A stretch of DNA of 64,000 nt from Chitinophagaceae bacterium (GCA_016710935.1 JADJTY010000015.1:62001-126000), one strand, 5' to 3'; positions 51,971 through 61,394 are shown, counted from the first letter of the stretch. Numbers and translations are program-made. Notes: a model not told the origin generated them from the sequence alone.

Positions 51971-51978
51971 TACATTTG
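51971..51978 (+). promoter_or_regulatory. -7 box (TACATTTG) upstream of the TlpA-like gene
   Basis: TACATTTG fits TAnnTTTG, 14 nt before the ATG. The preceding 51742-51970 shows no gene. Confidence 0.5.
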
Positions 51979-51991
51979 CTATCCTTAAATA

Positions 51992-53437
51992 ATGATGAAA
52001 AAATATTTATTTTTCTTTTTTGCCGCCCTAACAACAGCTTCAGTATATAGCCAGGGTTTTCAGGTTACTTTTAAAGCCCCGGGCTATACCAGTGGTATTG
52101 CATACCTCACTTATTACATGGGTAACAATTTTAATATTGCTGACTCAGCTGCTGTTGCCAATAACGGAACAGCTGTTTTTAAAGATTCAGCAAAATTACC
52201 ACCCGGTATATATGCCATTTTTTTTCCGGGTAAACAGTTAAGGGTTGAGTTTTTAGTGGGTGATGAACAAACGCTTACTGTAACTGCCGATACATCGGAC
52301 CTTCTTAACAAGACCATTGTAACCGGTTCAAAAGAAAATATCCTGTACGATCAATATCAAAAAATTGCTGCAACCAAAGGAAGGCAGATACAACAGGAGC
52401 GCCAGGCATATATGGCGGCTACAACAAGAGCGGATTCGGTACTGCACGAAAAAATGTATAACACCCTAATTAAGGAGTTGAACGATTACCGGGAAGGTAT
52501 TATTAAAAACCAGTCGAAGTCAATGATGGCAGCTTTATTAAATGCCATGAAAGAACCACCTTATCCCACTAAAATACCGGTAACCAGGCAGGACTCCATC
52601 GAAAACTACAACGAATACAAAAAGCATTTCTGGGATGGTATCAGTTTTATGGATGACCGGATCATACGTACCCCTTTCTTTTTAAAAAAGATTGAGCGTT
52701 ATTACCGGGAAGTGGTATCACCAGACCCGGATAGCATTATTAAAGATGTTGATTATAAACTATTATTAGCCAGGTCGGCACCGGGGATGTATAAGTTTTT
52801 ACTGAACTGGCTTACCGATGAATTTATAAACCCGAAATACATGGGCCAGGATGCAGTATTTGTTCACCTTTTTGAAAAATATCACAGTAAGGGAGCAAGC
52901 CCCTGGCTAAATGAAAAGCAGATGGAGACCATCAGCCGCAGGGCCTATATGCTCATGGCCAATTTAATTGGAGAAAAAGCTGCTGATCTTGAAATGCTGA
53001 ACACAGCAGATAAACCCGCTTCTTTATACAGCCTGGATGCAGATTATACGGTTATATGTTTTTGGGACCCCAATTGTGGCCATTGTAAAGAAGAGGTTCC
53101 AAGACTTGATTCGATATACAGGGCCAGCTGGAAAAAACATAATTTGAAAATCTTTGCCGTACTAACACCCGATGGCAAAGAAAATATAAAACCTGAGTGG
53201 CTTACATTTATTAAAGAACACAACATCGGCGACTGGACACACGTTTATAAAACAAAAGAAATGGAGGATGCGGATTTTGCTGCGCAAAGACCCAGCTTCC
53301 GGCAGTTATATGATATTAACATGACACCTATTATATATTTACTGGATAAAGAAAAACGGATCATCGGAAAAAAATTAACCCTGCTTCAGCTGAATGATCT
53401 GCTGGAAGTAAAATGGAATGCAGCCCCGAAGAATTAA
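51992..53437 (+). CDS. Exported thioredoxin-like protein with DUF4369/DUF5106-type domain
   Basis: A 481-residue periplasmic or envelope protein. Signal peptide (cleavage near VYSQ), an N-terminal beta domain with GIAYLTYYMGN and DSAKLPPGIYAIFF (DUF4369-like), a long helical middle (DUF5106-like), and a C-terminal TlpA/thioredoxin domain with WDPNCGHCKEEVP and a cis-Pro in NMTPIIYLLD. The CGHC pair suggests a disulfide oxidoreductase. The next gene (parvulin) starts 14 nt later. Confidence 0.85.
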   Translation: MMKKYLFFFFAALTTASVYSQGFQVTFKAPGYTSGIAYLTYYMGNNFNIADSAAVANNGTAVFKDSAKLPPGIYAIFFPGKQLRVEFLVGDEQTLTVTADTSDLLNKTIVTGSKENILYDQYQKIAATKGRQIQQERQAYMAATTRADSVLHEKMYNTLIKELNDYREGIIKNQSKSMMAALLNAMKEPPYPTKIPVTRQDSIENYNEYKKHFWDGISFMDDRIIRTPFFLKKIERYYREVVSPDPDSIIKDVDYKLLLARSAPGMYKFLLNWLTDEFINPKYMGQDAVFVHLFEKYHSKGASPWLNEKQMETISRRAYMLMANLIGEKAADLEMLNTADKPASLYSLDADYTVICFWDPNCGHCKEEVPRLDSIYRASWKKHNLKIFAVLTPDGKENIKPEWLTFIKEHNIGDWTHVYKTKEMEDADFAAQRPSFRQLYDINMTPIIYLLDKEKRIIGKKLTLLQLNDLLEVKWNAAPKN

Positions 53438-53450
53438 AACAAAACTACTG

Positions 53451-55388
53451 ATGAAAAAATTTATACTGCTGTTTGCGTTTGCATGTTTTACCGGTGCGGT
53501 TTTTTCGCAAACCTTATTTACCTACGGTAACGCCCCCGTTGATAAAGCTGAATTTATAAGGGCATATAACAAAAACAAAACGCCGGTTACCGATAAAGAA
53601 AAAGCACTGCGTGAATATCTTGAGTTGTATATAAGGTTTAAGCTGAAGGTGAAAGCTGCCATGGATCTGCACCTGGATACTTTACCACAACTGCAATACG
53701 ATGCACAGAGTTTCAGAAGCCAGATAGAAGACAGCTATTTAAACAATGAGAAAGCGGTAAACGATTTGCTGAATGAAGCATTTAGCCGCAGTCAGAAAGA
53801 CCTGCATGTTTTGCATTTTTTCGTTCCTGTTGACCCCGCATTAACCCCGGAGGATACTTTAAAAGCCTTCACATCAATAAATAATTTTTACACTTCACTT
53901 AAGAATGGTAAAACAGATTATGATCAATTAAATGCAGCAGCCGCTGTTAAAATAAAACAATCGGATTTTGGTTTTATAACTGTTTTTAGTTTACCGTACG
54001 AATATGAGAATGTGGTGTATGATTTAAAAATGGGAGAAACCTCCAGACCCATCCGTGCCAAAAACGGCTGGCACCTCTTTAAATTAACAGGTGAAAGAAA
54101 AGCTGTTGGTAAATGGAAGGTTGCCCAAATACTGTTATCATTCCCTCCCGATGCTACTGCCGAAGCAAAAAAAGTGTATGAAAAAAGAGCCGATTCTATT
54201 TATCAATTATTGCAGAAGGGAGAAGATTTTGGTAAGATGGCCAGGTGGTTCAGCGATGATAAAGTTTCTTACAGTAATAATGGAGAAATGGCCGAGTTTG
54301 GTTCAGGAAAGTTTGAGAGCTCTTTTGAGAATGAAATTTTTAAACTTACCAGGGATAAAGAAATAAGCAAACCATTTTTAACTGCTTATGGGTATCATAT
54401 TGTAAAGCGGTTATCGCAAAGCCCGGTATCGGCCGATAAAGATGATATGGCATACCAGTTTGAATTAAAGCAAAAGTTACAACAGGATGGGCGTATAAAT
54501 ATTGCCAAAGACCAGTTTGTAAAAGAGATCTTAAAGCAGGTAGGTTATAAAAGAACAGGTGCAGTTACTGATGGTGAACTGTATCGCTATGCCGACCAGG
54601 TAATAGCAAATCCTAATGCAGAAACAGGCAATGCCACCTTATTTCCAATAACCACTAAAACGATCTGTACGTATGCTAAAACAAAACTAACCGGTAAAGA
54701 CTGGCTTGATTTTATCAGAAACTACAAAGGATCCGGAGAAATGTACCAGGGCGAAAGCAATGCTGCTTTATTAGATAAATTCATTACTTCAAGGGTAATG
54801 GATTACTATAAAAAAAACCTGGAAGATTATAATGCTGATTTTCGATACCAGATGGATGAATTTAAAGATGGGAATGTATTATTTGAAATAATGGAAAGAA
54901 ATATCTGGGGCAAAGCATCTTCCGATCTGAATGGCTTACAAAAATATTATAACGAAAATAAAAGTAAATATCTGTGGAATGCAAGTGCCAATATCATTGT
55001 ATTCAACGCTTCGGGTAAAACCTTTGCAGAAGAAGCAAGAATGGCCCTTTTAAATGGAAAAGACTGGAAAAAAATTGTTGAAGAATCTAACAATAATGTA
55101 CAGGCAGATTCAGGACGGTTTGAGCTTACACAAATACCCGTAACCATTGATTCAAAAACTGCGGAAGGTTATGTTTCTGAAATAGTGGTTAGCCCGTTAG
55201 ATGGCAATACAAGTTTTATAAAACTCATACATCATTACCCTGCCAACCTGCAACGCAGTTTTGAGGAAGCTAAGGGAATGATTATTAATGATTATCAGAA
55301 TATACTGGAAGAAAAGTGGATTGAAGAATTAAAAAACAAATATCCGGTTAAAATAAATGAAGTTGTTTTTAAGTCGCTGTTGAAATAG
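53451..55388 (+). CDS. Exported parvulin-type peptidyl-prolyl isomerase
   Basis: A 645-residue exported foldase. Signal peptide at MKKFILLFAFACFTGAVFSQ, then a helical SurA/PpiD-like N-region (EYLELYIRFKLKVKAAM) and a parvulin domain: AQILLSFPPDAT, EDFGKMARWFSDDKVS, GEMAEFGSGKFE and AYGYHIVKRL. A second, diverged domain occupies about residues 480-620. It begins 14 nt after the TlpA-like gene, so both act in envelope protein folding and redox. The open frame starts earlier, but the ATG at 53451 begins the signal peptide. Confidence 0.87.
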   Translation: MKKFILLFAFACFTGAVFSQTLFTYGNAPVDKAEFIRAYNKNKTPVTDKEKALREYLELYIRFKLKVKAAMDLHLDTLPQLQYDAQSFRSQIEDSYLNNEKAVNDLLNEAFSRSQKDLHVLHFFVPVDPALTPEDTLKAFTSINNFYTSLKNGKTDYDQLNAAAAVKIKQSDFGFITVFSLPYEYENVVYDLKMGETSRPIRAKNGWHLFKLTGERKAVGKWKVAQILLSFPPDATAEAKKVYEKRADSIYQLLQKGEDFGKMARWFSDDKVSYSNNGEMAEFGSGKFESSFENEIFKLTRDKEISKPFLTAYGYHIVKRLSQSPVSADKDDMAYQFELKQKLQQDGRINIAKDQFVKEILKQVGYKRTGAVTDGELYRYADQVIANPNAETGNATLFPITTKTICTYAKTKLTGKDWLDFIRNYKGSGEMYQGESNAALLDKFITSRVMDYYKKNLEDYNADFRYQMDEFKDGNVLFEIMERNIWGKASSDLNGLQKYYNENKSKYLWNASANIIVFNASGKTFAEEARMALLNGKDWKKIVEESNNNVQADSGRFELTQIPVTIDSKTAEGYVSEIVVSPLDGNTSFIKLIHHYPANLQRSFEEAKGMIINDYQNILEEKWIEELKNKYPVKINEVVFKSLLK

Positions 55389-55420
55389 TTTACATAATGC
55401 TGTTGAAATAGTTACATAAT
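55376..55420 (+). repeat. Tandem duplication across the parvulin stop codon
   Basis: GCTGTTGAAATAGTTTACATAAT (55376-55398) is followed by a copy lacking one T (55399-55420). The stop codon TAG lies in the first copy; the second looks like a recent duplication. Confidence 0.7.
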
Positions 55421-55426
55421 TATAAG

Positions 55427-55462
55427 AAAGCCTGCCACCATTTTTTTGTTGGCAGGCTTTTT
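55427..55462 (+). terminator. Terminator after the parvulin gene
   Basis: An 11-bp stem (55427-55437 with 55450-55460, AAAGCCTGCCA/TGGCAGGCTTT), a T-rich loop, then TTG. Confidence 0.85.
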
Positions 55463-55547
55463 GTTTAAGTGGGTTTTAAGAACAGAATACGGATATAAAA
55501 ATGATGAGTTTTTTTATCATTAAAACCGGATTATTTCACTTAAACAA

Positions 55548-55958
55548 ATGGATATGAAAAGATTATTTTTAGCACTGGTGTTAACAACTTCAGTTGCAGT
55601 GGCCACACAGGCTCAGGTGTATGTGCAGGGCGGGTTAAATCTTGCAAACATTACAAAAACAAAAGACGGACAAACAGAGAAGAATAACATTCTTCCTTCA
55701 TTTAATGCGGGCATTTTGGGCTGCCTGCAAATAGTGGATATGTTTAGCCTGGAATCAGGTGTTTTATTAACAGGAAAAGGCTCTAAAGCAGAAACTTATT
55801 TCAATAGTGGTAATTACACAAAAGCGAAATTTAATCCGCTTTATTTAGAAGTTCCCGTAAATGCGGTTGTTAAGATCCCTTTCGATGCAAAAGGATCTAA
55901 CGGATCAAATGTATTTTTTTCATGCCGGTCCTTATGTAGCGGTGGGTATTGCAGGTAA
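55548..55958 (+). CDS. Outer-membrane barrel, 5' part of a frameshifted gene
   Basis: The first 123 residues or so of a PorT-like barrel: signal peptide (cleavage near TQAQ), then VYVQGGLNLANITKTKDG, FNAGILGCLQIVDMFSLESG and YLEVPVNAVVKIPFDA. The natural frame is lost at a T7 run (55914-55920); reading continues SCRSLCSGGYCR to a stop. Removing one T would give NVFFHAGPYVAVGIAG, a typical barrel strand, and join the next fragment for a total of about 235 residues. Confidence 0.72.
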   Translation: MDMKRLFLALVLTTSVAVATQAQVYVQGGLNLANITKTKDGQTEKNNILPSFNAGILGCLQIVDMFSLESGVLLTGKGSKAETYFNSGNYTKAKFNPLYLEVPVNAVVKIPFDAKGSNGSNVFFSCRSLCSGGYCR

Positions 55959-56256
55959 ATCCAGGCAGGAGTCGAAGTTTGGCCCATTAGTTTCTACTTC
56001 AACAAGCAATATTAAATTTAGCAATGATGATCCATTTACTCCTGATGTAGAAGAAGATGCCGGTTACGACAGGTTAAAGCGTTTTGATCTTGGTTTAAAC
56101 TTCGGTGGTGGTGTTCAGTTTGGAAAAATCATGTTGAAAGCCAATTACGGGGTAGGTCTTACAAAAATAAATTCAACCCAAAGCAATAATAATGCTGATG
56201 ACAAAAACAAGTATCGTACACTTAGTTTTTCAGTAGGTATTCCGCTTGGTAAATAA
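55861..56256 (+). CDS. Outer-membrane barrel, 3' part of a frameshifted gene
   Basis: The remaining strands of the same barrel, true homology starting at FHAGPYVAVGIAGKSRQ (about 55916): then DLGLNFGGGVQFGKIMLKAN and ending RTLSFSVGIPLGK, a proper C-terminal strand. The residues before FHAG in this frame (MRLLRSLSMQKDLTD) are read out of the upstream coding sequence and are not meaningful. Either an indel error or a decayed gene. Confidence 0.72.
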   Translation: MRLLRSLSMQKDLTDQMYFFHAGPYVAVGIAGKSRQESKFGPLVSTSTSNIKFSNDDPFTPDVEEDAGYDRLKRFDLGLNFGGGVQFGKIMLKANYGVGLTKINSTQSNNNADDKNKYRTLSFSVGIPLGK

Positions 56257-56273
56257 TAAACCCGATTGAAGCT

Positions 56274-56307
56274 AAAAGCCCTCCATTAATCCGGGGGGCT
56301 TTTTTTG
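56274..56307 (+). terminator. Terminator after the barrel gene
   Basis: AAAAGCCCTCC (56274-56284) pairs with GGGGGGCTTTTT (56294-56305) around ATTAATCC. Followed by a T-run. Confidence 0.85.
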
Positions 56308-56335
56308 TACTTACGTTATGCAGGCAATAAGAGGG

Positions 56336-57289
56336 TTATATGATCTCTTTAACCACATCAGCTATTATCTTGGGCCTGCCCAGCGTGTAATAATGTAATA
56401 CAGGCACTCCAAATTCTTTTAATTCTTTAGACTGCTGCAGTAACCAAGCAGTGCCAACCTGCTCCACCTCATCATCTGTGTTGCATTTAATAATTTCTTT
56501 GCTGAGCGCTGCCGGTAAATCAATATGAAAAACCTTAGGCAATACAGTTAGTTGCTTTTTGGTATAAATTGGTTTCAGGCCGGGAATTATGGGTACGTTG
56601 ATGTCCATCTCCCTGCAGGCTTTAACAAAAGCATAAAATTTTTCGTTGTCAAAAAACATTTGTGTTACTATATAATCCGCACCCATATCTACTTTTTGTT
56701 TCAGGTAGTGCAGGTCGCTCTCCATATTCGGGGCTTCAAAATGTTTTTCCGGATACCCGGCCACACCAATACAAAACTTTGTCTGGCTGGTATTTTTCAG
56801 GTCCTCTTCCAGGTATTTTCCTGCATTCAGATCGGTAACCTGTTTTAAAAGATCGGTGGCATACTGATGCCCGCCTGGTTCGGGTAAAAATGCTGTTTCA
56901 TTTTTTGCTGCATCGCCGCGCAACACCAGTACATTGTCAATACCCAGGTAATTCAGGTTAATTAAAGCATCTTCTGTTTCATTAACACCAAAGCCGCCGC
57001 AAATTAAATGGGGCACGGTATCCACACTGTATTTATTCATGATGGCGGCACAAATACTTTCGGTTCCGGGACGCTTACGCACCACTACCTTTTGAAAAGT
57101 TCCGTCGGGTGTTTTTTTAAACACGTGTTCGCTACGGTGATACGTTACATTTATGTAAGCGGGCTTAAACTCCATCAGCGGGTCAAGGTGCTGGTATAAA
57201 GATTGGATTCCCTTGCCTTTAAGCGGAGGTAATATCTCAAAAGAAATCAAAGTATCCTTTGCCTGGTTGATGTGCTCTATTACTTTCAT
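56336..57289 (-). CDS. metF: Methylenetetrahydrofolate reductase
   Basis: Reduces 5,10-methylene-THF to 5-methyl-THF for methionine synthesis; 317 residues, an FAD-containing TIM barrel. Recognisable segments: LISFEILPPLKGKGI with the catalytic Glu, YINVTYHRSE, NVLVLRGD, FCIGVAGYPEKHFEAPN, ADYIVTQMFFDNEKF and PIIPGLKPI. The C-terminus ends in FGVPVLHYYTLGRPK. It has its own good promoter upstream. Confidence 0.96.
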   Translation of the reverse strand: MKVIEHINQAKDTLISFEILPPLKGKGIQSLYQHLDPLMEFKPAYINVTYHRSEHVFKKTPDGTFQKVVVRKRPGTESICAAIMNKYSVDTVPHLICGGFGVNETEDALINLNYLGIDNVLVLRGDAAKNETAFLPEPGGHQYATDLLKQVTDLNAGKYLEEDLKNTSQTKFCIGVAGYPEKHFEAPNMESDLHYLKQKVDMGADYIVTQMFFDNEKFYAFVKACREMDINVPIIPGLKPIYTKKQLTVLPKVFHIDLPAALSKEIIKCNTDDEVEQVGTAWLLQQSKELKEFGVPVLHYYTLGRPKIIADVVKEII

Positions 57290-57305
57290 CTGTTAAATTA
57301 ATATG

Positions 57306-57337
57306 CAAACTTAAGCAAGCTGGCATACATAATCAAA
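57306..57337 (-). promoter_or_regulatory. Promoter of metF
   Basis: On the minus strand TTTG (57334-57337), 20 nt, then TAAGTTTG (57306-57313), a full consensus match. Expected leader about 12 nt to the metF ATG. Confidence 0.7.
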
Positions 57338-57366
57338 CCAATGTAGCTATGGGGATACAAATTGAG

Positions 57367-58014
57367 TTAGTAAACAATATTGTCAATATAGAGTCTGCTG
57401 TAAAGAACATATACCGGAGGATTGGGAGCAACAGGAAATAATTTATAAAGCCATCTCCATGTTATCCATGAATTTTTATTGTACCATATCACATCAATAA
57501 CTCTGGGATCGCTGGGTTTCACCCCTTCGTATTTAGTTAATTTAATATCACCAAGACCGGTTGCTGTTGTTTCGTCTACTGTTCTTACTGTAAAATTTTC
57601 AACCGTGCCGGTATTAAAAGTTGTATAAGTATCATTTACTGAAGCAGGATATTTACAAAGCAGGTAAGAATTATTATTGGTGTACTGATATAGCCCATCG
57701 TTTTTAGTTGCCAGGTAGTAAACAACAGTATCTGTTTCTATATCAACAATCTTCAGCCATTTTTCCCCGCCCAGCGTTTCTTCACTTTTAGCTTTATGAT
57801 ATACCATTTTGGTGTTTACCAGTCCGCCAGGAGTGTTATACCATTCATATCTGTATGTCCACGTGGTACCTACTTTGGGTTTTTGATCGCTGGGTACAGG
57901 TATAACTGTTCCGCCACCGCTTGTTCCATCAATTTCTTTTTGACAGGAAACGATAGTGCATGTTACCAGAATCAGGACTAAAAAATTTAAAAATCCGGTT
58001 TTCCTTTTTTCCAT
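57367..58014 (-). CDS. Lipoprotein of unknown function
   Basis: A 215-residue exported lipoprotein (signal peptide with lipobox TIVSCQKE). Beta-rich body with GTTWTYRYEWYN, GEKWLKIVDIETDTVVYYLA and many Tyr and Thr residues, as in secreted beta-sandwich or lipocalin-like lipoproteins of the phylum. No recognised family. It is upstream of metF on the same strand, but the metF promoter separates them. Confidence 0.65.
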   Translation of the reverse strand: MEKRKTGFLNFLVLILVTCTIVSCQKEIDGTSGGGTVIPVPSDQKPKVGTTWTYRYEWYNTPGGLVNTKMVYHKAKSEETLGGEKWLKIVDIETDTVVYYLATKNDGLYQYTNNNSYLLCKYPASVNDTYTTFNTGTVENFTVRTVDETTATGLGDIKLTKYEGVKPSDPRVIDVIWYNKNSWITWRWLYKLFPVAPNPPVYVLYSRLYIDNIVY

Positions 58015-58136
58015 GTAGTATTTTATCTAAGTTAAGAAAAGAAATTTAATTTAAAGCCGGGCCTGAATAATCCTGCATCAACTAATAAAATTATGCTAAT
58101 CTGCAGTAATCATATCAGGCTTTATTTTTGTTAGCT

Positions 58137-58144
58137 TACTTTTG
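58137..58144 (+). promoter_or_regulatory. -7 box (TACTTTTG) of lptB
   Basis: TACTTTTG fits TAnnTTTG, 15 nt before the TTG start at 58159. Confidence 0.5.
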
Positions 58145-58158
58145 TAAAAACGCTATAA

Positions 58159-58920
58159 TTGAGTTTAACCATACATACCAAAGACCTTGTAAAAATTTAC
58201 GGCAGCCGCACTGTTGTAAATAAGGTTTCGTTTAATGTAAAGCAGGGAGAAATTGTTGGGTTACTTGGCCCCAATGGTGCCGGTAAAACAACTTCTTTTT
58301 ACCAGGTAGTGGGTTTGGTAAAGCCTGATGAAGGCGAGGTTTTTTTAAACGATATCAATATTACCAAACTACCCATGTATAAAAGGGCGCAAATGGGTAT
58401 TGGTTATCTGCCGCAGGAAGCCAGTGTTTTTCGCAAGCTGAGTGTAGAGGATAATATTATGGCGGTGCTGGAAATGACCAAACTTAAAAAGCAACAACAA
58501 AAAGACAAACTGGAAACCCTGCTGGATGAATTTAATTTACAGCGGGTGCGTAAAAACAATGGCGATACTTTAAGCGGCGGCGAAAGACGGCGTACAGAAA
58601 TTGCCCGTGCCCTGGCTGTTGACCCCAAGTTTATTTTACTGGATGAGCCCTTTGCCGGCGTTGACCCCATTGCTGTAGAAGATATTCAGGCCATTGTTGC
58701 CAAATTAAAATTCCGCAATATCGGCATATTAATTACCGATCATAATGTAAATGAAACACTTTCCATTTGCGACAGGGCCTATTTACTGATTGATGGTAAG
58801 ATCTTTACCCATGGCACTGCTGAAGAACTGGCTGGTGACGAACAGGTACGCCGCTTATACCTGGGTAAAAACTTTGAATTAAAGCGAAAGGATTATTTAC
58901 ATGATGAAGCTGCCCGATAA
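58159..58920 (+). CDS. lptB: LPS export ABC ATPase LptB
   Basis: The cytoplasmic ATPase of the Lpt machine carrying lipopolysaccharide to the outer membrane; 253 residues. Walker A GPNGAGKTT, Q-loop GYLPQEASVFRKLSVEDNI (the QEASVFR segment is typical of LptB), signature LSGGERRRTEIARAL, Walker B FILLDEPFAGVDP and switch His in LITDHNVNETL. It uses a TTG start. Partners LptF/G are not in the window. Confidence 0.95.
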   Translation: MSLTIHTKDLVKIYGSRTVVNKVSFNVKQGEIVGLLGPNGAGKTTSFYQVVGLVKPDEGEVFLNDINITKLPMYKRAQMGIGYLPQEASVFRKLSVEDNIMAVLEMTKLKKQQQKDKLETLLDEFNLQRVRKNNGDTLSGGERRRTEIARALAVDPKFILLDEPFAGVDPIAVEDIQAIVAKLKFRNIGILITDHNVNETLSICDRAYLLIDGKIFTHGTAEELAGDEQVRRLYLGKNFELKRKDYLHDEAAR

Positions 58921-59062
58921 TACAATAAAAACTTGCAGGCTTTTTTTATCTTAATTGTATGCTGCTTTACGGGTAAAGCTTACTAATTCCGGAAATTCAA
59001 AAATAAATATAAGCCTGTTTCTCTTTTGCTGTTAACAGGCATTTGGTTTATTTTGCCGATAT

Positions 59063-60580
59063 ATGAAATTGCTCTCGTCTGCCATATCTAAATTAGCACG
59101 CATGCGTTTGTGGCGCATCGAAAACTGGAGCAATCATCCGGTGGCAGTTCAGCGTGAGGTTTTACAGGAACTTGTTACGGCTGCACAATACACCGAATTC
59201 GGGCGTAAATACAATTTTTCGAAACTGTTTTCGCTGAAAGAATTTAAAAAAAATGTGCCCATTCATGAATACGACGACCTAAGACCTTACATCCTGCGTA
59301 TGATGGATGGCGAAGAAAATATTTTATGGAATACACCGGTTAGCTGGTTTGCAAAATCATCGGGTACCACATCCGATAAAAGTAAATTCATTCCCATCAG
59401 CGCCGAAAGCCTGCAGGATAATCATTTCCAGGCAAGTAAAGACCTGCTCAGCAATTATTATAAAAACTTTCCGTCCAGCGATCTGCTTACCGGTAAGGGC
59501 CTGGTTGTTGGTGGCTCACACCAGATCAGCAAGGTTAATGAAGACATTCAGTATGGCGACCTGAGTGCTGTGCTTATGCAGAACTCTCCTTTTTGGGGGC
59601 AATGGATCCGAACACCGGAACTGAGTGTTGCCCTGCTTGATGAATGGGAAGAAAAAATAGAAAAACTGGCGCAGGTAACAGCCGAAGAAAATGTTACTTC
59701 TCTGGCAGGCGTGCCCACCTGGACCATTCTTTTATTAAAACGCATCCTGCGGATAAAAGGAAAGACAACCATCAAAGAAGTTTGGCCGAACCTGGAATTG
59801 TATATAAACGGAGGCGTTTCCTTTGTGCCTTATAAAGAACAGTTTGATAAAATAATCGGCGGTAAAATAAATTATCTCGAAATTTATAATGCCAGTGAAG
59901 GTTTCATTGCGGCACAGGTAAACCCGGATGATGGGATGTTGCTGTTTACAGAGCATGGCATTTTTTATGAATTTATGCCGGTAGAAGAATATGGAAATAA
60001 AAGCCCGAAAACAGTTGGGCTGAACAATGTTATTATTGGCAAAAACTATGCGCTGGTAATGAGCACTACGGGCGGGTTATGGCGTTATTTAATTGGCGAT
60101 ACCGTGCAGTTCACCAGCCTTAACCCGTACAAAATTAAAATTACGGGCAGGCTAAAACATTATATGAATGCCTTTGGTGAAGAAGTGATCGTTGACAACA
60201 GCGACCAGGCCATTGCACGTGCCGCCGAAAAAACAAACGCTATCGTTAATGATTATACAGCTGCCCCGGTTTACTTTACCGAAGACAGCAATGGGGCCCA
60301 TGAATGGCTGGTTGAATTTGAAAAAGAACCGGATGATTTTAATGATTTTATTACCGAGCTCGATACTGCCTTAAAAAATGTAAACAGCGATTACGAAGCC
60401 AAACGCCATAAAAGTATTGCATTGCGTTTGCCTATAGTTCATAAATTAACCGCTGGTACTTTTACCGAATGGCTGAGAATCAAAGGAAAGCTTGGTGGCC
60501 AGCATAAAGTGCCCCGGCTGAGTAATGAAAGAAATATACTGGAAGAAATTCTTGCTTTAAAAAATTCAGCAATTATTTAA
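59063..60580 (+). CDS. GH3-family adenylating enzyme (copy 2)
   Basis: A 505-residue paralogue of the protein at 36729-38264. Motif I SSGTTSDKSKFIP, motif II YNASEGFIAAQ, motif III WRYLIGDTVQF, then GRLKHYMNAFGEEVIVDN; the C-terminal lobe shares GKLGGQHKVPRL with copy 1 (GKIGGQHKFPRV). It lies 38 nt before fabG, so a link to acyl metabolism is possible but not shown. Function in bacteria unresolved. Confidence 0.9.
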   Translation: MKLLSSAISKLARMRLWRIENWSNHPVAVQREVLQELVTAAQYTEFGRKYNFSKLFSLKEFKKNVPIHEYDDLRPYILRMMDGEENILWNTPVSWFAKSSGTTSDKSKFIPISAESLQDNHFQASKDLLSNYYKNFPSSDLLTGKGLVVGGSHQISKVNEDIQYGDLSAVLMQNSPFWGQWIRTPELSVALLDEWEEKIEKLAQVTAEENVTSLAGVPTWTILLLKRILRIKGKTTIKEVWPNLELYINGGVSFVPYKEQFDKIIGGKINYLEIYNASEGFIAAQVNPDDGMLLFTEHGIFYEFMPVEEYGNKSPKTVGLNNVIIGKNYALVMSTTGGLWRYLIGDTVQFTSLNPYKIKITGRLKHYMNAFGEEVIVDNSDQAIARAAEKTNAIVNDYTAAPVYFTEDSNGAHEWLVEFEKEPDDFNDFITELDTALKNVNSDYEAKRHKSIALRLPIVHKLTAGTFTEWLRIKGKLGGQHKVPRLSNERNILEEILALKNSAII

Positions 60581-60618
60581 ACTTTTAAAGTTATTTTGAG
60601 ATACAGAAACTATTTATC

Positions 60619-61374
60619 ATGAAATTATTAGAAGGAAAAAATGCCATTATTACCGGTGCTGCCCGTGGTATTGGTGAAGGTATCGCGATCAAATTTGCAG
60701 AACATGGTTGTAATGTAGCTTTTACTTATGTAAGCGATGGCAGTGCAGACAAAGCGAAAGCACTGGAAGAAAAATTAACAGCCATGGGTGTTAAAGCAAA
60801 AGCGTACCAAAGCAACGCTGGTGATTTTGCCGCCTGCGAAACTTTTGTAAATGATGTGATAAAGGAATTTGGAGCAATAGATATATGTGTAAACAATGCC
60901 GGTATATCCAAAGATAACCTGCTGCTGCGCATGACACCTGAGCAATGGGATGAGGTGATGCAGGTAAATTTGAAAAGTGTTTTCAACATGACCAAACAGG
61001 TAATCAGGCCCATGATGAAAGCCCGGAACGGCAGCATTATAAATATGAGCAGCGTAATTGGCGAAATGGGCAATGCCGGCCAAAGCAGTTATGCAGCCAG
61101 TAAAGCGGGTATCATAGGTTTTACAAAAAGTGTAGCCAAAGAATTAGGCAGCCGCAATATACGTTGCAATGCAGTTGCACCCGGTTTTGTAGAAACCGAT
61201 ATGACCAGCTACTTAAAAGAAGGCGAGGGCGCCGAAAAATATAAAGCCGATATTCCGTTGGGCAGGTTTGCCAGTACAGAAGATATTGCCAATGTATGTT
61301 TGTTTTTAGCCTGTGATATGGGTAACTATATTACGGGACAGGTTATCAGTGCCTGTGGCGGGTTGAATATGTAA
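60619..61374 (+). CDS. fabG: 3-oxoacyl-ACP reductase FabG
   Basis: NADPH-dependent reductase of type II fatty acid synthesis; 251 residues. The nucleotide motif is GAARGIGEGIA; NNAGISKDNLLLRM; the catalytic Ser-Tyr-Lys set in NMSSVIGEMGNAG and YAASKAG; PGFVETDM. A short-chain dehydrogenase of other substrate cannot be excluded, but KDNLLLRM and the MKLLEGKNAIITGAARG start fit FabG. It follows the GH3 gene closely. Confidence 0.92.
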   Translation: MKLLEGKNAIITGAARGIGEGIAIKFAEHGCNVAFTYVSDGSADKAKALEEKLTAMGVKAKAYQSNAGDFAACETFVNDVIKEFGAIDICVNNAGISKDNLLLRMTPEQWDEVMQVNLKSVFNMTKQVIRPMMKARNGSIINMSSVIGEMGNAGQSSYAASKAGIIGFTKSVAKELGSRNIRCNAVAPGFVETDMTSYLKEGEGAEKYKADIPLGRFASTEDIANVCLFLACDMGNYITGQVISACGGLNM

Positions 61375-61382
61375 ACCCCTAT

Positions 61383-61394
61383 CCCCTAAAGGGG
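61383..61394. repeat. CCCCTAAAGGGG palindrome
   Basis: Shares its core with the element inside rlmD (51206-51225 and mirror). It lies in the 62-nt convergent gap between fabG and the dabB-like gene. Confidence 0.5.
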
